From: JAJRZX01 sp964407495
Lineage (GTDB): Bacteria > Desulfobacterota > GWC2-55-46 > JADFVP01
Direction: 5' to 3'
Assembly: GCA_964407495.1 (NCBI GenBank)
Contig: CAYOVP010000003.1
Span: 7,421 to 71,420 of the forward strand
DNA length: 64,000 bases
The position numbers and the translations under genes are program-made. Positions within the stretch are counted from its first letter, which is position 1, and every line of letters begins with the position of its first letter. Positions 1 to 7,699 of the stretch are shown here, one piece after another. The notes beneath the pieces were generated by a model that searched no databases, had not been told where the DNA came from, and was given only the letters and a program-made list of their open reading frames with translations.

Positions 1-27
1 GTCCATCCTACGAGTCTACAGGTCTTT

Positions 28-129
28 CCAGCGGGCGCGGCCCGCTGGAACTGGTTTTCTTTGCTCCACTTTCTTTTTTCTAAAAGAAAGTGGAAGAATC
101 TTCTCTTCTCTTGGCGGGCCCTGTCCGCC
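28..129 (+). repeat. Dispersed three-hairpin element, copy 1
   Basis: Three hairpins in a row. Hairpin A is a perfect 9-bp stem at 28-48 (arm ccagcgggc, loop gcg). It is followed by the linker ggttttctttg. Hairpin B is a perfect 12-bp stem at 66-93 (arm ccactttctttt, 4-nt loop). A weaker GC-rich hairpin C lies at 113-129. The element fills the space downstream of the leftward epimerase gene. Eight other copies of the core lie in this window. There is no T-tract, so it is not a classical terminator. Confidence 0.85.
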
Positions 130-163
130 CATCATACATTTTTTTCTTCTCTATAAGATCCTT

Positions 164-1141
164 TTAAGCCTTTATCTTTTCTTTTTTCTCTTCTTCGACC
201 CTTTCGAGGAACCACTTTACGTATCTTCTTATGCCTTCTTCAATACCCACTTGTGGTCTGAACCCGAGGAGGCGTTCGGCCTTTGATGTATCGGCGCTGG
301 TGATGGGCACGTCTCCAGGCACAGGCGGGAGGTACTCTATCAGGGCCTTTTTCCCGAGGTTTTTTTCGATAAGGGTTATGAGTTCCCTTACCTCCACGGT
401 TTTCGATCCGCCGAGGTTTATTATTTCGTATCTCATGGGCTTATATACCGATGCCACGAGGCCATTTATTATGTCTCCGATGTAGGTAAAGTCGCGTATG
501 GCCGACCCGTCGCCATAGAGGGGGATGGGCGAGCCCGCGTGGATGAGGCGCGTGAATTTTGCCACAGCCATGTCAGGCCTGCCCCGCTCGCCGTAAACGG
601 TAAAGAACCTCAGGCATGTAACCTGTAATCCGAAGAGGTGCGAGTAGGTATAGCACATGAGTTCAGAAGCCCGTTTTGTGGCGGCATAGGGCGAGATGGG
701 GCCCTCGAGTGGGTCCTCCTCGGAGAAGGGGACCTTGGAGTTAAGGCCGTAGACAGATGAGGACGAGGCAAAGACGAGGTTGCCGAGGTTTATCTTGCGC
801 GAGGCCTCAAGGACATTGAGCGTTCCCAGGGAGTTGACCTCTTCGTACAGAACGGGTGCCTCGATACTGGGGCGCACCCCTGCCCGGGCGGCTATGTGGC
901 AGACCACGTCGGGCCGTTCTGTCTCGAAGACAGTGGCTAATCTGGCGCCGTCCCGTATGTCGAGTTCATAGAGGCGGTAGGACGGGTTGTTCATTGCAGA
1001 GGCGATGTTGCGTCTCTTTATGGCAGGGTCGTAAAAGTCGTTGAAGTTGTCTATGACAACTACACTCTCGCCCCTTTCAAGCAGGTTATCCGCGAGGGTA
1101 GAGCCTATGAAGCCGGCCCCGCCGGTTATGAGAATTTTCAT
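164..1141 (-). CDS. NAD-dependent sugar-nucleotide epimerase, UDP-glucuronate 4-epimerase type
   Basis: A 325-residue extended short-chain dehydrogenase/reductase. The Rossmann motif GGAGFIG is at residues 7-13 and the active-site YxxxK is seen as SPYAATK near residue 150. The stretch NFNDFYDPAIKRRN after the first Rossmann unit is typical of UDP-glucuronate 4-epimerases, which make UDP-galacturonate for capsule or lipopolysaccharide. That substrate is an inference; a UDP-glucose 4-epimerase or a dehydratase cannot be excluded. The length is normal for the family. No glycan genes adjoin it in the window, so its pathway is not shown by context. Its 3' side carries a dispersed hairpin element. 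Confidence 0.85.
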   Translation of the reverse strand: MKILITGGAGFIGSTLADNLLERGESVVVIDNFNDFYDPAIKRRNIASAMNNPSYRLYELDIRDGARLATVFETERPDVVCHIAARAGVRPSIEAPVLYEEVNSLGTLNVLEASRKINLGNLVFASSSSVYGLNSKVPFSEEDPLEGPISPYAATKRASELMCYTYSHLFGLQVTCLRFFTVYGERGRPDMAVAKFTRLIHAGSPIPLYGDGSAIRDFTYIGDIINGLVASVYKPMRYEIINLGGSKTVEVRELITLIEKNLGKKALIEYLPPVPGDVPITSADTSKAERLLGFRPQVGIEEGIRRYVKWFLERVEEEKKEKIKA

Positions 1142-1230
1142 CCCACCAAACTAACACAGCCGGACCGCAGTGGTCAAGGAGACAGAGGCTACCGGAGGAT
1201 TTTCAAGGCCCTTTCTTAACTTGGCAAGAT

Positions 1231-1461
1231 GTGCTGATAGACTTAATCCATGGCAGGGATGGGAAGATGAAGAAAGAGGACATGGGATACGCCAACCACC
1301 TCGGCCTGTACTCCGAGGAAATAGCCCCCGCAACAGGAGACTTCCTTGGCAACTTCTCCCAGGCCTTCACCCACATAGGTTTCATAAACAGCGCCTTGTA
1401 CCTCGGCAAGGCCGCTGGAATAGAACAGATGGGGCCCCCTCCGATTGGGACGGAGTTATGA
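1231..1461 (+). pseudogene. Remnant of a glycoside hydrolase family 15 (glucoamylase/trehalase-like) gene, C-terminal end only
   Basis: About 77 codons are readable, with GLYSEEIAPATGDFLGNF followed by QAFTHIGFINSALYL. This resembles the conserved C-terminal end of GH15 enzymes, where the catalytic-base region is followed by an AFTH.xLI.AAL helix. A complete enzyme would have roughly 600 residues. Upstream the frame soon closes and only about 90 bp separate it from the oppositely oriented epimerase gene, so the rest has been deleted. The apparent GTG start is just where the frame opens. I infer a decayed fragment left by a deletion, not a functional small protein. Confidence 0.65.
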
Positions 1462-1487
1462 GGCCAGGAGAAGAAGGTGAGGGTAGC

Positions 1488-1599
1488 CGGGCATGGCCCG
1501 CCGAAAGACAAAAAGATTTTTCCACTTTCTTTTGGAAAAAAGAAAGTGGAGCAAAGAAAACCCAGCGTGTCGGTTGGGTAGAGCGTAGCGAAACCCAAC
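1488..1599 (-). repeat. Dispersed hairpin element, copy 2 (reverse), fused to a GTTGGGT/ACCCAAC hairpin
   Basis: In reverse orientation: hairpin C at 1488-1500 (cgggc/gcccg), then the perfect 12-bp hairpin B at 1522-1549 (ccactttctttt arm), then the reverse linker caaagaaaaccc. Where other copies have the GC-rich hairpin A, this one has an unrelated inverted repeat gttgggt...acccaac at 1573-1599. That unit recurs at 42451-42615. The element lies between the GH15 remnant and the small zinc-ribbon gene. Confidence 0.8.
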
Positions 1600-1640
1600 A
1601 GAGTGAGAGGGCAGAATTGCCCCCAAGGCCTCGGCAAAAC

Positions 1641-1814
1641 CTAAAAATCCTCGTCGAGGTAGAATCTATCAGCCTTTTTCCTGAGTTTCAGCGGGCACTG
1701 GCAGTAGGGGCAGTATATCTGGTCTCCGGTCTTGTCCTCTTCGGAAATGGGCACTTCGGCATCGCAGAGCGGGCACTGCAGGTACCCCGAGAAGGTCTCT
1801 CTGTTATAGGACAT
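1641..1814 (-). CDS. Small zinc-ribbon protein (57 aa)
   Basis: A 57-residue protein beginning MSYNRETFSGYLQCPLCDAE, with two CxxC knuckles (CPLC near residue 14 and CPYC near residue 35) followed by an extra Cys in CQCPL. The spacing fits one zinc ribbon of the kind found in small metal-binding or carrier proteins. A purine-rich ribosome binding site (GAGAAGAGGAG) precedes the ATG. It follows gpmI by 40 bp on the same strand, so it is probably the last gene of the nadD-gpmI operon. I do not recognise a named family, and no function can be given beyond likely zinc binding. Confidence 0.75.
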   Translation of the reverse strand: MSYNRETFSGYLQCPLCDAEVPISEEDKTGDQIYCPYCQCPLKLRKKADRFYLDEDF

Positions 1815-1854
1815 CTCTTCTCTCCTCTTCTCTCGGCAAGGGTTTCCCGAACCA

Positions 1855-3378
1855 CTAAAAGAGCGCTTCCCCTGTCATCTCCGCAGGTTTTTCTATGCCC
1901 ATTATCTTGAGCACTGTGGGCGCAACGTCCTTGAGCCCCCCGCCTCTTCGGAGGCTTACGCCCTTGAGGTCATCATCGACGAGTATGAATGGCACGTTGC
2001 TTGCCATGTGCGCCGTAAAGGGCGCGCCCGTTCTTTCGTCTATCATGCGTTCCACGTTGCCGTGGTCAGAGGTGATGATGACGCTCCAGCCGTTCCTGAG
2101 GGCCGTCTCCGTAACAAGGCCCACTGCACGGTCTACGGCCTCGCAGGCCTTTACAGCCGCACCGAGGTCGCCTGTATGCCCCACCATGTCGCCGTTGGCA
2201 ATGTTGAGGAGTATGAATGAATACTTCTCCTCGCCGAGGCGCGTCGCCGTTGCTGTAGCGATCTCCATTGCCCTCATCTCTGGCACGAGGTCATAGGTTG
2301 CAACGTCTTTTATGGATGGGATTACGAGGCGGTCTTCTCCGTCAAAGGGCTTTTCTATGCCTCCGTTGAAGAAAAAAGTTACATGGGCGTATTTCTCTGT
2401 CTCGCTCACGCGGAACTGCCTGAGCCCCTCGCGGGAGAGGACCTCACCGAGGATGTTCTTGAGTTCCTCGGGCCTGAAGAGAACAGGCACCTTGAGGCGT
2501 ATGTCATAGAGCGTCATAGTGGCTATGGCTGCGAGGGCCGGTCTTTTCACACGCCTGAAGCCATTGAAGTCCTCTACAGTAAAGGCCGTAACGATCTCGC
2601 GCGCCCTGTCGGCCCGGAAGTTGAAGAAGAGGAGGCCGTCACCATTGGAGACAGGGCTATACCCGCCATCTATGATCGTTGGGAGCATGAACTCGTCGGT
2701 AAGACCTTCATCGTAGGAGGCCCGTACTGCCTCGACGGGGCCTTTGGCATGCTCACCCTTTCCGAGCACCATGGCGTCATAGGCCTTCTGGACCCGCTCC
2801 CAGCGCTTGTCCCTGTCCATGGCATAGTACCGCCCGGAGATGGTGGCAATACTCCCAACGCCCTTTTCCCTCATGCGTCCTGCAAGGGCCTCTATGAAAC
2901 CAATGCCGCTGTCCGGGGGCGTATCACGTCCATCGAGTACTGCGTGTACGCGTATATCCTTCATGCCAGAAGAGGCGGCTATATCCATGAGCGCGTAGAG
3001 GTGCTCTATGTGGCTGTGTACGCCGCCGTCAGAGACGAGCCCTGTCATGTGGAGGACGCCGCCAGCGGCCTTTGTCTTGTGTATGAGTTCCCGGAGTACG
3101 GGGTTCTCCGCCAGCGTACCCTCTTCAACGGCTTTGGAGATGCGCGTCAGTTCCTGGTATACGACACGGCCAGAGCCCATGGTGAGGTGGCCCACCTCTG
3201 AGTTGCCCATCTGACCCTCAGGCAGGCCCACGGCAAGGCCCGAGGTCTTGAGTTCTGTACAGGGGTAGTCCCTGGACAATGAATCGAGCCTCGGTGTGGA
3301 TGCTATATATATGGCATTGCCCTCTTTCTCAGGGTTCAGGCCCCAGCCGTCGAGCACCATGAGACAGACGCGTTTCAA
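1855..3378 (-). CDS. gpmI: 2,3-bisphosphoglycerate-independent phosphoglycerate mutase
   Basis: Interconverts 3- and 2-phosphoglycerate in glycolysis and gluconeogenesis in the cytoplasm. The 507 residues match the usual length of about 510. The alkaline-phosphatase-like start LMVLDGWG holds the first metal Asp at about residue 10. The catalytic Ser lies in GQMGNSEVGH at about residue 60. The C-terminal metal site appears as TSDHGNVERM. The intact insertion domain lies between residues of about 75 and 310. It is the penultimate gene of a leftward operon. Proximity to nadD-rsfS-rlmH is a gene order known from Desulfobacterota such as Geobacter. Confidence 0.97.
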   Translation of the reverse strand: MKRVCLMVLDGWGLNPEKEGNAIYIASTPRLDSLSRDYPCTELKTSGLAVGLPEGQMGNSEVGHLTMGSGRVVYQELTRISKAVEEGTLAENPVLRELIHKTKAAGGVLHMTGLVSDGGVHSHIEHLYALMDIAASSGMKDIRVHAVLDGRDTPPDSGIGFIEALAGRMREKGVGSIATISGRYYAMDRDKRWERVQKAYDAMVLGKGEHAKGPVEAVRASYDEGLTDEFMLPTIIDGGYSPVSNGDGLLFFNFRADRAREIVTAFTVEDFNGFRRVKRPALAAIATMTLYDIRLKVPVLFRPEELKNILGEVLSREGLRQFRVSETEKYAHVTFFFNGGIEKPFDGEDRLVIPSIKDVATYDLVPEMRAMEIATATATRLGEEKYSFILLNIANGDMVGHTGDLGAAVKACEAVDRAVGLVTETALRNGWSVIITSDHGNVERMIDERTGAPFTAHMASNVPFILVDDDLKGVSLRRGGGLKDVAPTVLKIMGIEKPAEMTGEALF

Positions 3379-3451
3379 TCCTTACCTCGCTTTGTGAGAT
3401 TGTTGTTATCCATGATTGGCAGGGTTCCTGACCAGGCCCTATCGCGAGGTC

Positions 3452-4768
3452 CTACCTTGCGTCCGGGTTCATCTGCAGAGTATCCCACTCGCCACAGAAG
3501 GCGCACCTTCCGGTCCATTGGCGAAAGGTGGTGGAGCAGTCTGAGCAGGTGAAGGCCGGTCTGGTCTCCGAGTCGGCACCAAGAAGACTGCCGAAGATCT
3601 CTGCGGCCCGGGCGTCATAGCCCTGTTTCTTGTAGGCCGTGCCAAGGAGGACTTTCGAGTAATAGGTCTCGCGGCCCTCGTCTCGGATCCTTTCCAGTTC
3701 CTCCACGGCCCTGTCCACCATCTCTATCCTCAGGTAAAATCTGGCCAGAAGCAGCCTCAGGTTCAGGTCGTCGGGCCGGGCCTCCAGTTCCCTCTTGTAT
3801 AGTTCTATCATCTTCTGTGGTGCCGAGGCCTCTACCTGGTAGTCCTCTATCCTGAACAGGAGCGCCGCGCTCCCCGGGGCAAGGGAGTAGGCCTTCTCCC
3901 AGACCATGAGGGCCTCGTATGCACCGTATTTTTTCTTGTAGATCTCACCGAAGAGGATGTTGGATGGTACGAAGTCGTCGTCCTTCCTGAGGGCATCCTT
4001 TAAGACCTCCTCGGCCTTGTCGAGGTCGCCTTCGGCAACGAGTGAACGGGCCTGCTCGTAGAGGAGCCCCGGGAGTTTTCCATGGTCGTGACCGCTGCCA
4101 CGGAACCAGCCCTTTTTCCTGCTCTCCAGGAGTTTCTCTTCGAGCGAGGCGGCCTCGGCCCATTTTTCCTGGTCTATCTTTATGTCGCGAAGTTGCCTTA
4201 TGGCATACTGGTTCTCTTTCTCGGCCTTGAGTATCTCCTCGAAGGCCCTCTCCGCTCGCTCCGTATCGCCAGCCTTTCTGGCATAGGTGCCAAGGGCGGT
4301 AAGCAGGGCCACTGAAGAGGGGTTGTGGAAGAGTTCGGACTCGATTACCTCCATGGCCTCGTGAGGGGCGCCTTCGCGCATATGAGTCTCGGCGAGGGAG
4401 AGTACTATGGGCAGGTCGCCGGGGACGCCGAGAAGCGCCTTCTCAAGGAGTTCACGGGCTCCGCCGTAATCGGCGCGGGCCATGGCCTCGAGGGCCCGAA
4501 GGTATGTCTTGCGGGCCTCTTCGACCTTTTTGGCGGCCTTCTTGGCCTTCTTGGCGCGAAGTGTGCGCATTGTGTCGGAAATTACGGCATCGAGGCCCAT
4601 CATGACCACGCCTGCAACGAAACTCAGAACCATGAGCAGGACAAGGGGTAGGGTATAACTATGCCCCTTGGCAAGGACAAGCGTTGCTGTGCCGGGGTTT
4701 TCTACATAGAGGTAGAAAAAACTCGACAGCGCGATGAGGGCGAGAAAAAAGAGGAGTTTTATGTTCAT
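3452..4768 (-). CDS. lapB: LapA-LapB fusion: inner-membrane anchored TPR protein with rubredoxin-like C-terminus
   Basis: LapB (YciM) adjusts lipopolysaccharide synthesis by presenting LpxC to FtsH, acting at the inner membrane. This 438-residue protein starts with a LapA/DUF1049-like segment: two hydrophobic helices at about 3-19 and 36-60, followed by a basic stretch. About nine TPR units come next, and the last 35 residues form a CSDC...CAFC rubredoxin-type metal knuckle as in LapB. E. coli LapB has 389 residues and a separate LapA, so this looks like a fusion. The ATG at 4768 was chosen because it begins the hydrophobic helix. An upstream ATG at 4891 would add 41 hydrophilic residues and overlap rlmH. 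Confidence 0.85.
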   Translation of the reverse strand: MNIKLLFFLALIALSSFFYLYVENPGTATLVLAKGHSYTLPLVLLMVLSFVAGVVMMGLDAVISDTMRTLRAKKAKKAAKKVEEARKTYLRALEAMARADYGGARELLEKALLGVPGDLPIVLSLAETHMREGAPHEAMEVIESELFHNPSSVALLTALGTYARKAGDTERAERAFEEILKAEKENQYAIRQLRDIKIDQEKWAEAASLEEKLLESRKKGWFRGSGHDHGKLPGLLYEQARSLVAEGDLDKAEEVLKDALRKDDDFVPSNILFGEIYKKKYGAYEALMVWEKAYSLAPGSAALLFRIEDYQVEASAPQKMIELYKRELEARPDDLNLRLLLARFYLRIEMVDRAVEELERIRDEGRETYYSKVLLGTAYKKQGYDARAAEIFGSLLGADSETRPAFTCSDCSTTFRQWTGRCAFCGEWDTLQMNPDAR

Positions 4769-4832
4769 GGGCCTTTTATCGTGGTTGTGAGCGTGGAGCA
4801 GGTCTTTTTCCAGCCATGAGGCCAGGTGCCGC

Positions 4833-5312
4833 TCAGTGCGAGTATGGCTCGCCTCTTGATATGGTAAAGGCCCTGTAGACCTGCTCTGCAAGTACGAGGG
4901 CCGCCATCTCGTGTGGCAGGGTCATTGGCGATAGCGATAGACGCATATCAGCATCTTTGACAATACTCTTGTCAAGGCCGTAGGCCCCGCCGATGATGAA
5001 GACGAGGTCTCTGCCAAGGGCCAGCCTCTCTTCCATAAACCCGGCAAAGCCCCCTGATGTAAAGGCCTGGGCGCCTCTGGCCTCGGTGAGGGCGATCCTG
5101 AAGGCGCCCTTTGCGTCAAGGCGTTTATTTATCCGCCGGGCTTCTTCACGCAGACCTTTGCACCTCCCGTCTGCCTTTCTGCCCATGGGACTGTCTTTTA
5201 TCTCGATGACCTCTACGCCGCAGTATCTCTTCAGCCTCTTGATGTACTCGTAAAAGCCCTCTTTGAGGAGGCTTTTTTTTAGGGAGCCTGTGAGAATAAA
5301 TGTTATCTTCAT
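4833..5312 (-). CDS. rlmH: 23S rRNA (pseudouridine1915-N3)-methyltransferase RlmH
   Basis: A SPOUT-class enzyme that methylates pseudouridine 1915 of 23S rRNA in the assembled ribosome. The 159 residues match the family length. It starts MKITFILTGSLKK, carries the SAM-knot motif FIIGGAYGLD near residue 105, and ends with EQVYRAFTISRGEPYSH. The usual ending is PYHK/PYHH, so the Ser is a small deviation. The ribosome binding site GGAAGAG runs into hairpin A of the repeat at 5318-5339, only 5 bp upstream of the ATG. The gene is in the nadD-rsfS-rlmH-lapAB-gpmI operon. Confidence 0.96.
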   Translation of the reverse strand: MKITFILTGSLKKSLLKEGFYEYIKRLKRYCGVEVIEIKDSPMGRKADGRCKGLREEARRINKRLDAKGAFRIALTEARGAQAFTSGGFAGFMEERLALGRDLVFIIGGAYGLDKSIVKDADMRLSLSPMTLPHEMAALVLAEQVYRAFTISRGEPYSH

Positions 5313-5317
5313 CTCTT

Positions 5318-5414
5318 CCAGCGGCCATCAGGCCGCTGGCATTGGTTTTCTTTGTCTTACTTTCTTTTTTCCAAAAGAAAGTAAGGAATCTTTTAATATG
5401 CGGCCAAAGGCCGC
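5318..5414 (+). repeat. Dispersed three-hairpin element, copy 3 (most complete)
   Basis: Hairpin A is a perfect 9-bp stem at 5318-5339 (arm ccagcggcc, loop atca). The linker ggttttctttgt follows. Hairpin B is a perfect 13-bp stem at 5356-5385 (arm cttactttctttt, loop ttcc). After gaatctttt comes hairpin C, a perfect 6-bp stem at 5400-5414 (gcggcc aaa ggccgc). The copy fills the rsfS-rlmH gap inside a leftward operon, and hairpin A abuts the rlmH ribosome binding site. Confidence 0.9.
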
Positions 5415-5444
5415 CAACCTTCTTCTTTTCTTTTCTTTTCTCTT

Positions 5445-5822
5445 CTATCCGCCCGTTTTTTCGAGTTTTTTCGTCTTGCCTGCCTTCAGTTCCACGACCT
5501 CGGCATCCGCCCAGAGGCCTTCGAGGTCGTAGTATGTGCGGAGCGGTTCGATGAAGATATGCACCACGATGTCTCCATAGTCGAGTAGCGCCCACCTGCC
5601 GGTCTCTATTCCTTCTGTGCCAAGCGGCCGCACCCCCTTCTCGCGGAGGCCGTCCAGTATGTTCATGGCAATGGCATGGACCTGCCGCTCCGAGCCTGCC
5701 CCGCAGATGAGGACATAGTCGGATACAGAGGAGATCTTTTTTATCATTAATATTACGGGATTGTCTGCCTGTTTCTGAAGGGCCAGGCGGGCCGCTCTGA
5801 GGACCTTTGCTTTTGGGTACAG
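5445..5822 (-). CDS. rsfS: Ribosomal silencing factor RsfS, probably starting at a CTG codon
   Basis: Binds uL14 on the 50S subunit and blocks subunit joining in starvation. Core motifs are SSVSDYVLICGAGSERQVHA and the C-terminal WALLDYGDIVVHIF followed by YDLEGLW. The first in-frame ATG (5747) would remove the first helix of the fold. Reading on upstream gives an open frame, KVLRAARLALQKQADNPVIL, that matches the family N-terminus. There is no in-frame ATG, GTG or TTG near its beginning. A CTG at 5822 lies a few bases after a GGAGAGAGG ribosome binding site, giving 125 residues. That start is inferred. The gene lies 49 bp after nadD. Confidence 0.88.
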   Translation of the reverse strand: MYPKAKVLRAARLALQKQADNPVILMIKKISSVSDYVLICGAGSERQVHAIAMNILDGLREKGVRPLGTEGIETGRWALLDYGDIVVHIFIEPLRTYYDLEGLWADAEVVELKAGKTKKLEKTGG

Positions 5823-5871
5823 TTTCCTCTCTCCTTTTTTCTGGTTGCAGGGTGGAAAGCGGTGGCCGTGT

Positions 5872-6528
5872 TCAGGCGTATAATCTCTTTGTCATTATAT
5901 ACTCTGCCACTTCACGGGGCAAGAGATACCTTATGGAGAGGCCCTCTCTGACGCGTTCGCGTATCTCTGAAGACGATATGGCCATGAGCGTTGTGGTGAG
6001 ATATGTGATGGATGTGCCGAAGTCGCTCTGGTAGGCCTCTGAGTCGCTGTCATACCAGTATTTTCTCGCGAGGCGCTCTGGCAGGACCTCGGCTATTTTT
6101 TTGACAGGCGTCTGCGGGCGTTCCACCACTATGAGCGAGGCGAGGGTGAGTATTTCCTCGTACTCGCACCAGGTGGTGATGTCGTTGAAGGAGTCCCCGC
6201 CTATGATAAGGCTTGTGGCGAGGTCGGTCTCCCCCTTGTAGCCGTTTTTTTTAAGTTCCCTCAGGGTCTCGACCGTGTACGATGGGCCCCCGCGCCTTAT
6301 CTCCATCTCCGAGACCTCGAAGCCGGGGTTGTCCTCTGTGGCTATGCGTGTCATCTCGAGGCGGTGTTGTGCTGTCGAGGCCTCGGCGCCTCCCTTGTGG
6401 GGCGGGATGGCGGCAGGGACAAAGACCACGAGGTCGAAGCCAAGGCCCTCGCGGACTTCTTCGGCAAGGCGAAGGTGGCCGTAGTGGATGGGGTTGAATG
6501 TGCCTCCGAAGAGGGCGATTTTTTTCAA
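5872..6528 (-). CDS. nadD: Nicotinate-nucleotide adenylyltransferase NadD
   Basis: Transfers AMP to nicotinate mononucleotide in NAD synthesis. The nucleotidyltransferase signature GGTFNPIHYGH is at residues 8-18 and the second motif, SSSEIRERVREG, is near residue 187. The length of 218 residues is standard. It is the first gene of the leftward operon nadD-rsfS-rlmH-lapAB-gpmI. The leader between it and the divergent amidase gene must contain its promoter, which I could not assign. Confidence 0.96.
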   Translation of the reverse strand: MKKIALFGGTFNPIHYGHLRLAEEVREGLGFDLVVFVPAAIPPHKGGAEASTAQHRLEMTRIATEDNPGFEVSEMEIRRGGPSYTVETLRELKKNGYKGETDLATSLIIGGDSFNDITTWCEYEEILTLASLIVVERPQTPVKKIAEVLPERLARKYWYDSDSEAYQSDFGTSITYLTTTLMAISSSEIRERVREGLSIRYLLPREVAEYIMTKRLYA

Positions 6529-6904
6529 AAGAGGCCAACTCCTCAGGTAAAATAACTACTTTTCAATGCTATAGGATAAGAAAAAGACTGTCAACGCTTT
6601 TTAGGATTCAGCCTTGTTGGAAACATGGCGAAACCCCCTCTTTCGGGGGATTGACAGGTATCGCGCCTTTGTAATATAAGTATAGGTAACTATCTTAAAA
6701 ATCGAACCTCCTCCGTACCCGCGGGTTTTTCTCTCCAGGCCTCGATTTTTCTGGACTGGCGGGTCCCGGAGAGTGGGAGATATCTGATAAGGGGGTCAGA
6801 AAAGCGCGGCTCCTTGAAGCCAGAAGCGGCAATTAAGAGAGATTCCAGGGTTCGCGGTTCCCGCGTTTTCTAGTCTACATGGGTCAAAGGCGAGAGACCT
6901 TGAA
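6529..6904. promoter_or_regulatory. Divergent intergenic region with rightward promoter and structured leader
   Basis: A good sigma-70 promoter for the amidase-rph direction: TTGACA at 6651-6656, an 18-bp spacer and TATAAG at 6675-6680. That leaves a leader of more than 200 nt. The leader contains a 9-bp inverted repeat (aaaaatcga at 6697-6705 with tcgattttt at 6742-6750) that encloses the palindrome cccgcggg. A short cgcgg/ccgcg hairpin followed by ttttct lies shortly before the gene. I do not recognise a known riboswitch class. No gene is seen. Confidence 0.55.
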
Positions 6905-7699
6905 GTGAAGAAACTTCTCAGCATATCATTCTTTATCTGCCTTATTCTTCTCTCTGCCCTCTCATGGGCGGCAGATGAGAGCCCAGTGGGCCTGGTGGTC
7001 ATAGACCCCGGCCACGGAGGCATTGACAGGGGCGCCATAGGGCCTGATGGTTTGAAGGAGAAGGACTTGACACTCATGGTGGCCAAGAGGCTTGCCACCA
7101 TACTCAAGAACAAGTACGGATTCATGGTGGCCCTTACGCGCGAGGACGATACCTATGTGCCCCTTGAGAAGAGGACGGCCATGGCCAACTCCCTTGGAGC
7201 CAGCCTCTTTATAAGTATCCACGTAAACGCCGCTCTGAGCCCGCGGCCCAAGGGGGTTGAGACCTTTTTCCTGAGTTATGACGCCACAGATGAAGAGGCC
7301 GTGCGGCTGGCCGCCGTGGAGAACGGATTTGACCCCTCCAAGACGGGTATAAAATACGAGTTCAACAATGACCTCAAGACAACGCTCCTCGATCTCCTCG
7401 AGACAGCGGCCCATCACGAGAGTTCCACCCTTGCAGAGGCCGTTCATACGAGTATAATAAGAATTACGAGAAGGGATGACCGCGGAGTGAGGCAGGCGCC
7501 CTTTGCCGTACTCGACGGAGCCACAATGCCGGCAGTTCTCGTGGAACTGGGCTTTATCTCCAACCGGTCTGACGAACAATGGCTCAGGTCCAAGGAGGGC
7601 GCGGCCCTTGCCGCAAGGTCCATCGCCCTTGGCATAGCGGACTTCGAGAACAGGACCGGCATGGAGGTAAAGAGGGCTGGATTTGAAAAACACGATTAA
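6905..7699 (+). CDS. N-acetylmuramoyl-L-alanine amidase (Amidase_3), exported
   Basis: Cleaves the amide bond between muramic acid and L-Ala of peptidoglycan in the periplasm. A signal peptide occupies residues 1-22 (basic MKK, hydrophobic core, cut near SWA-AD). Zinc ligands are visible as H37 in DPGHGG and the His in ISIHVNA; the catalytic Glu is in VLVELGFISN. No AMIN or SPOR domain is present, so 264 residues is the bare catalytic form. The start is GTG at 6905, immediately before the signal peptide. Its end overlaps rph by 17 nt, which suggests translational coupling. Confidence 0.92.
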   Translation: MKKLLSISFFICLILLSALSWAADESPVGLVVIDPGHGGIDRGAIGPDGLKEKDLTLMVAKRLATILKNKYGFMVALTREDDTYVPLEKRTAMANSLGASLFISIHVNAALSPRPKGVETFFLSYDATDEEAVRLAAVENGFDPSKTGIKYEFNNDLKTTLLDLLETAAHHESSTLAEAVHTSIIRITRRDDRGVRQAPFAVLDGATMPAVLVELGFISNRSDEQWLRSKEGAALAARSIALGIADFENRTGMEVKRAGFEKHD

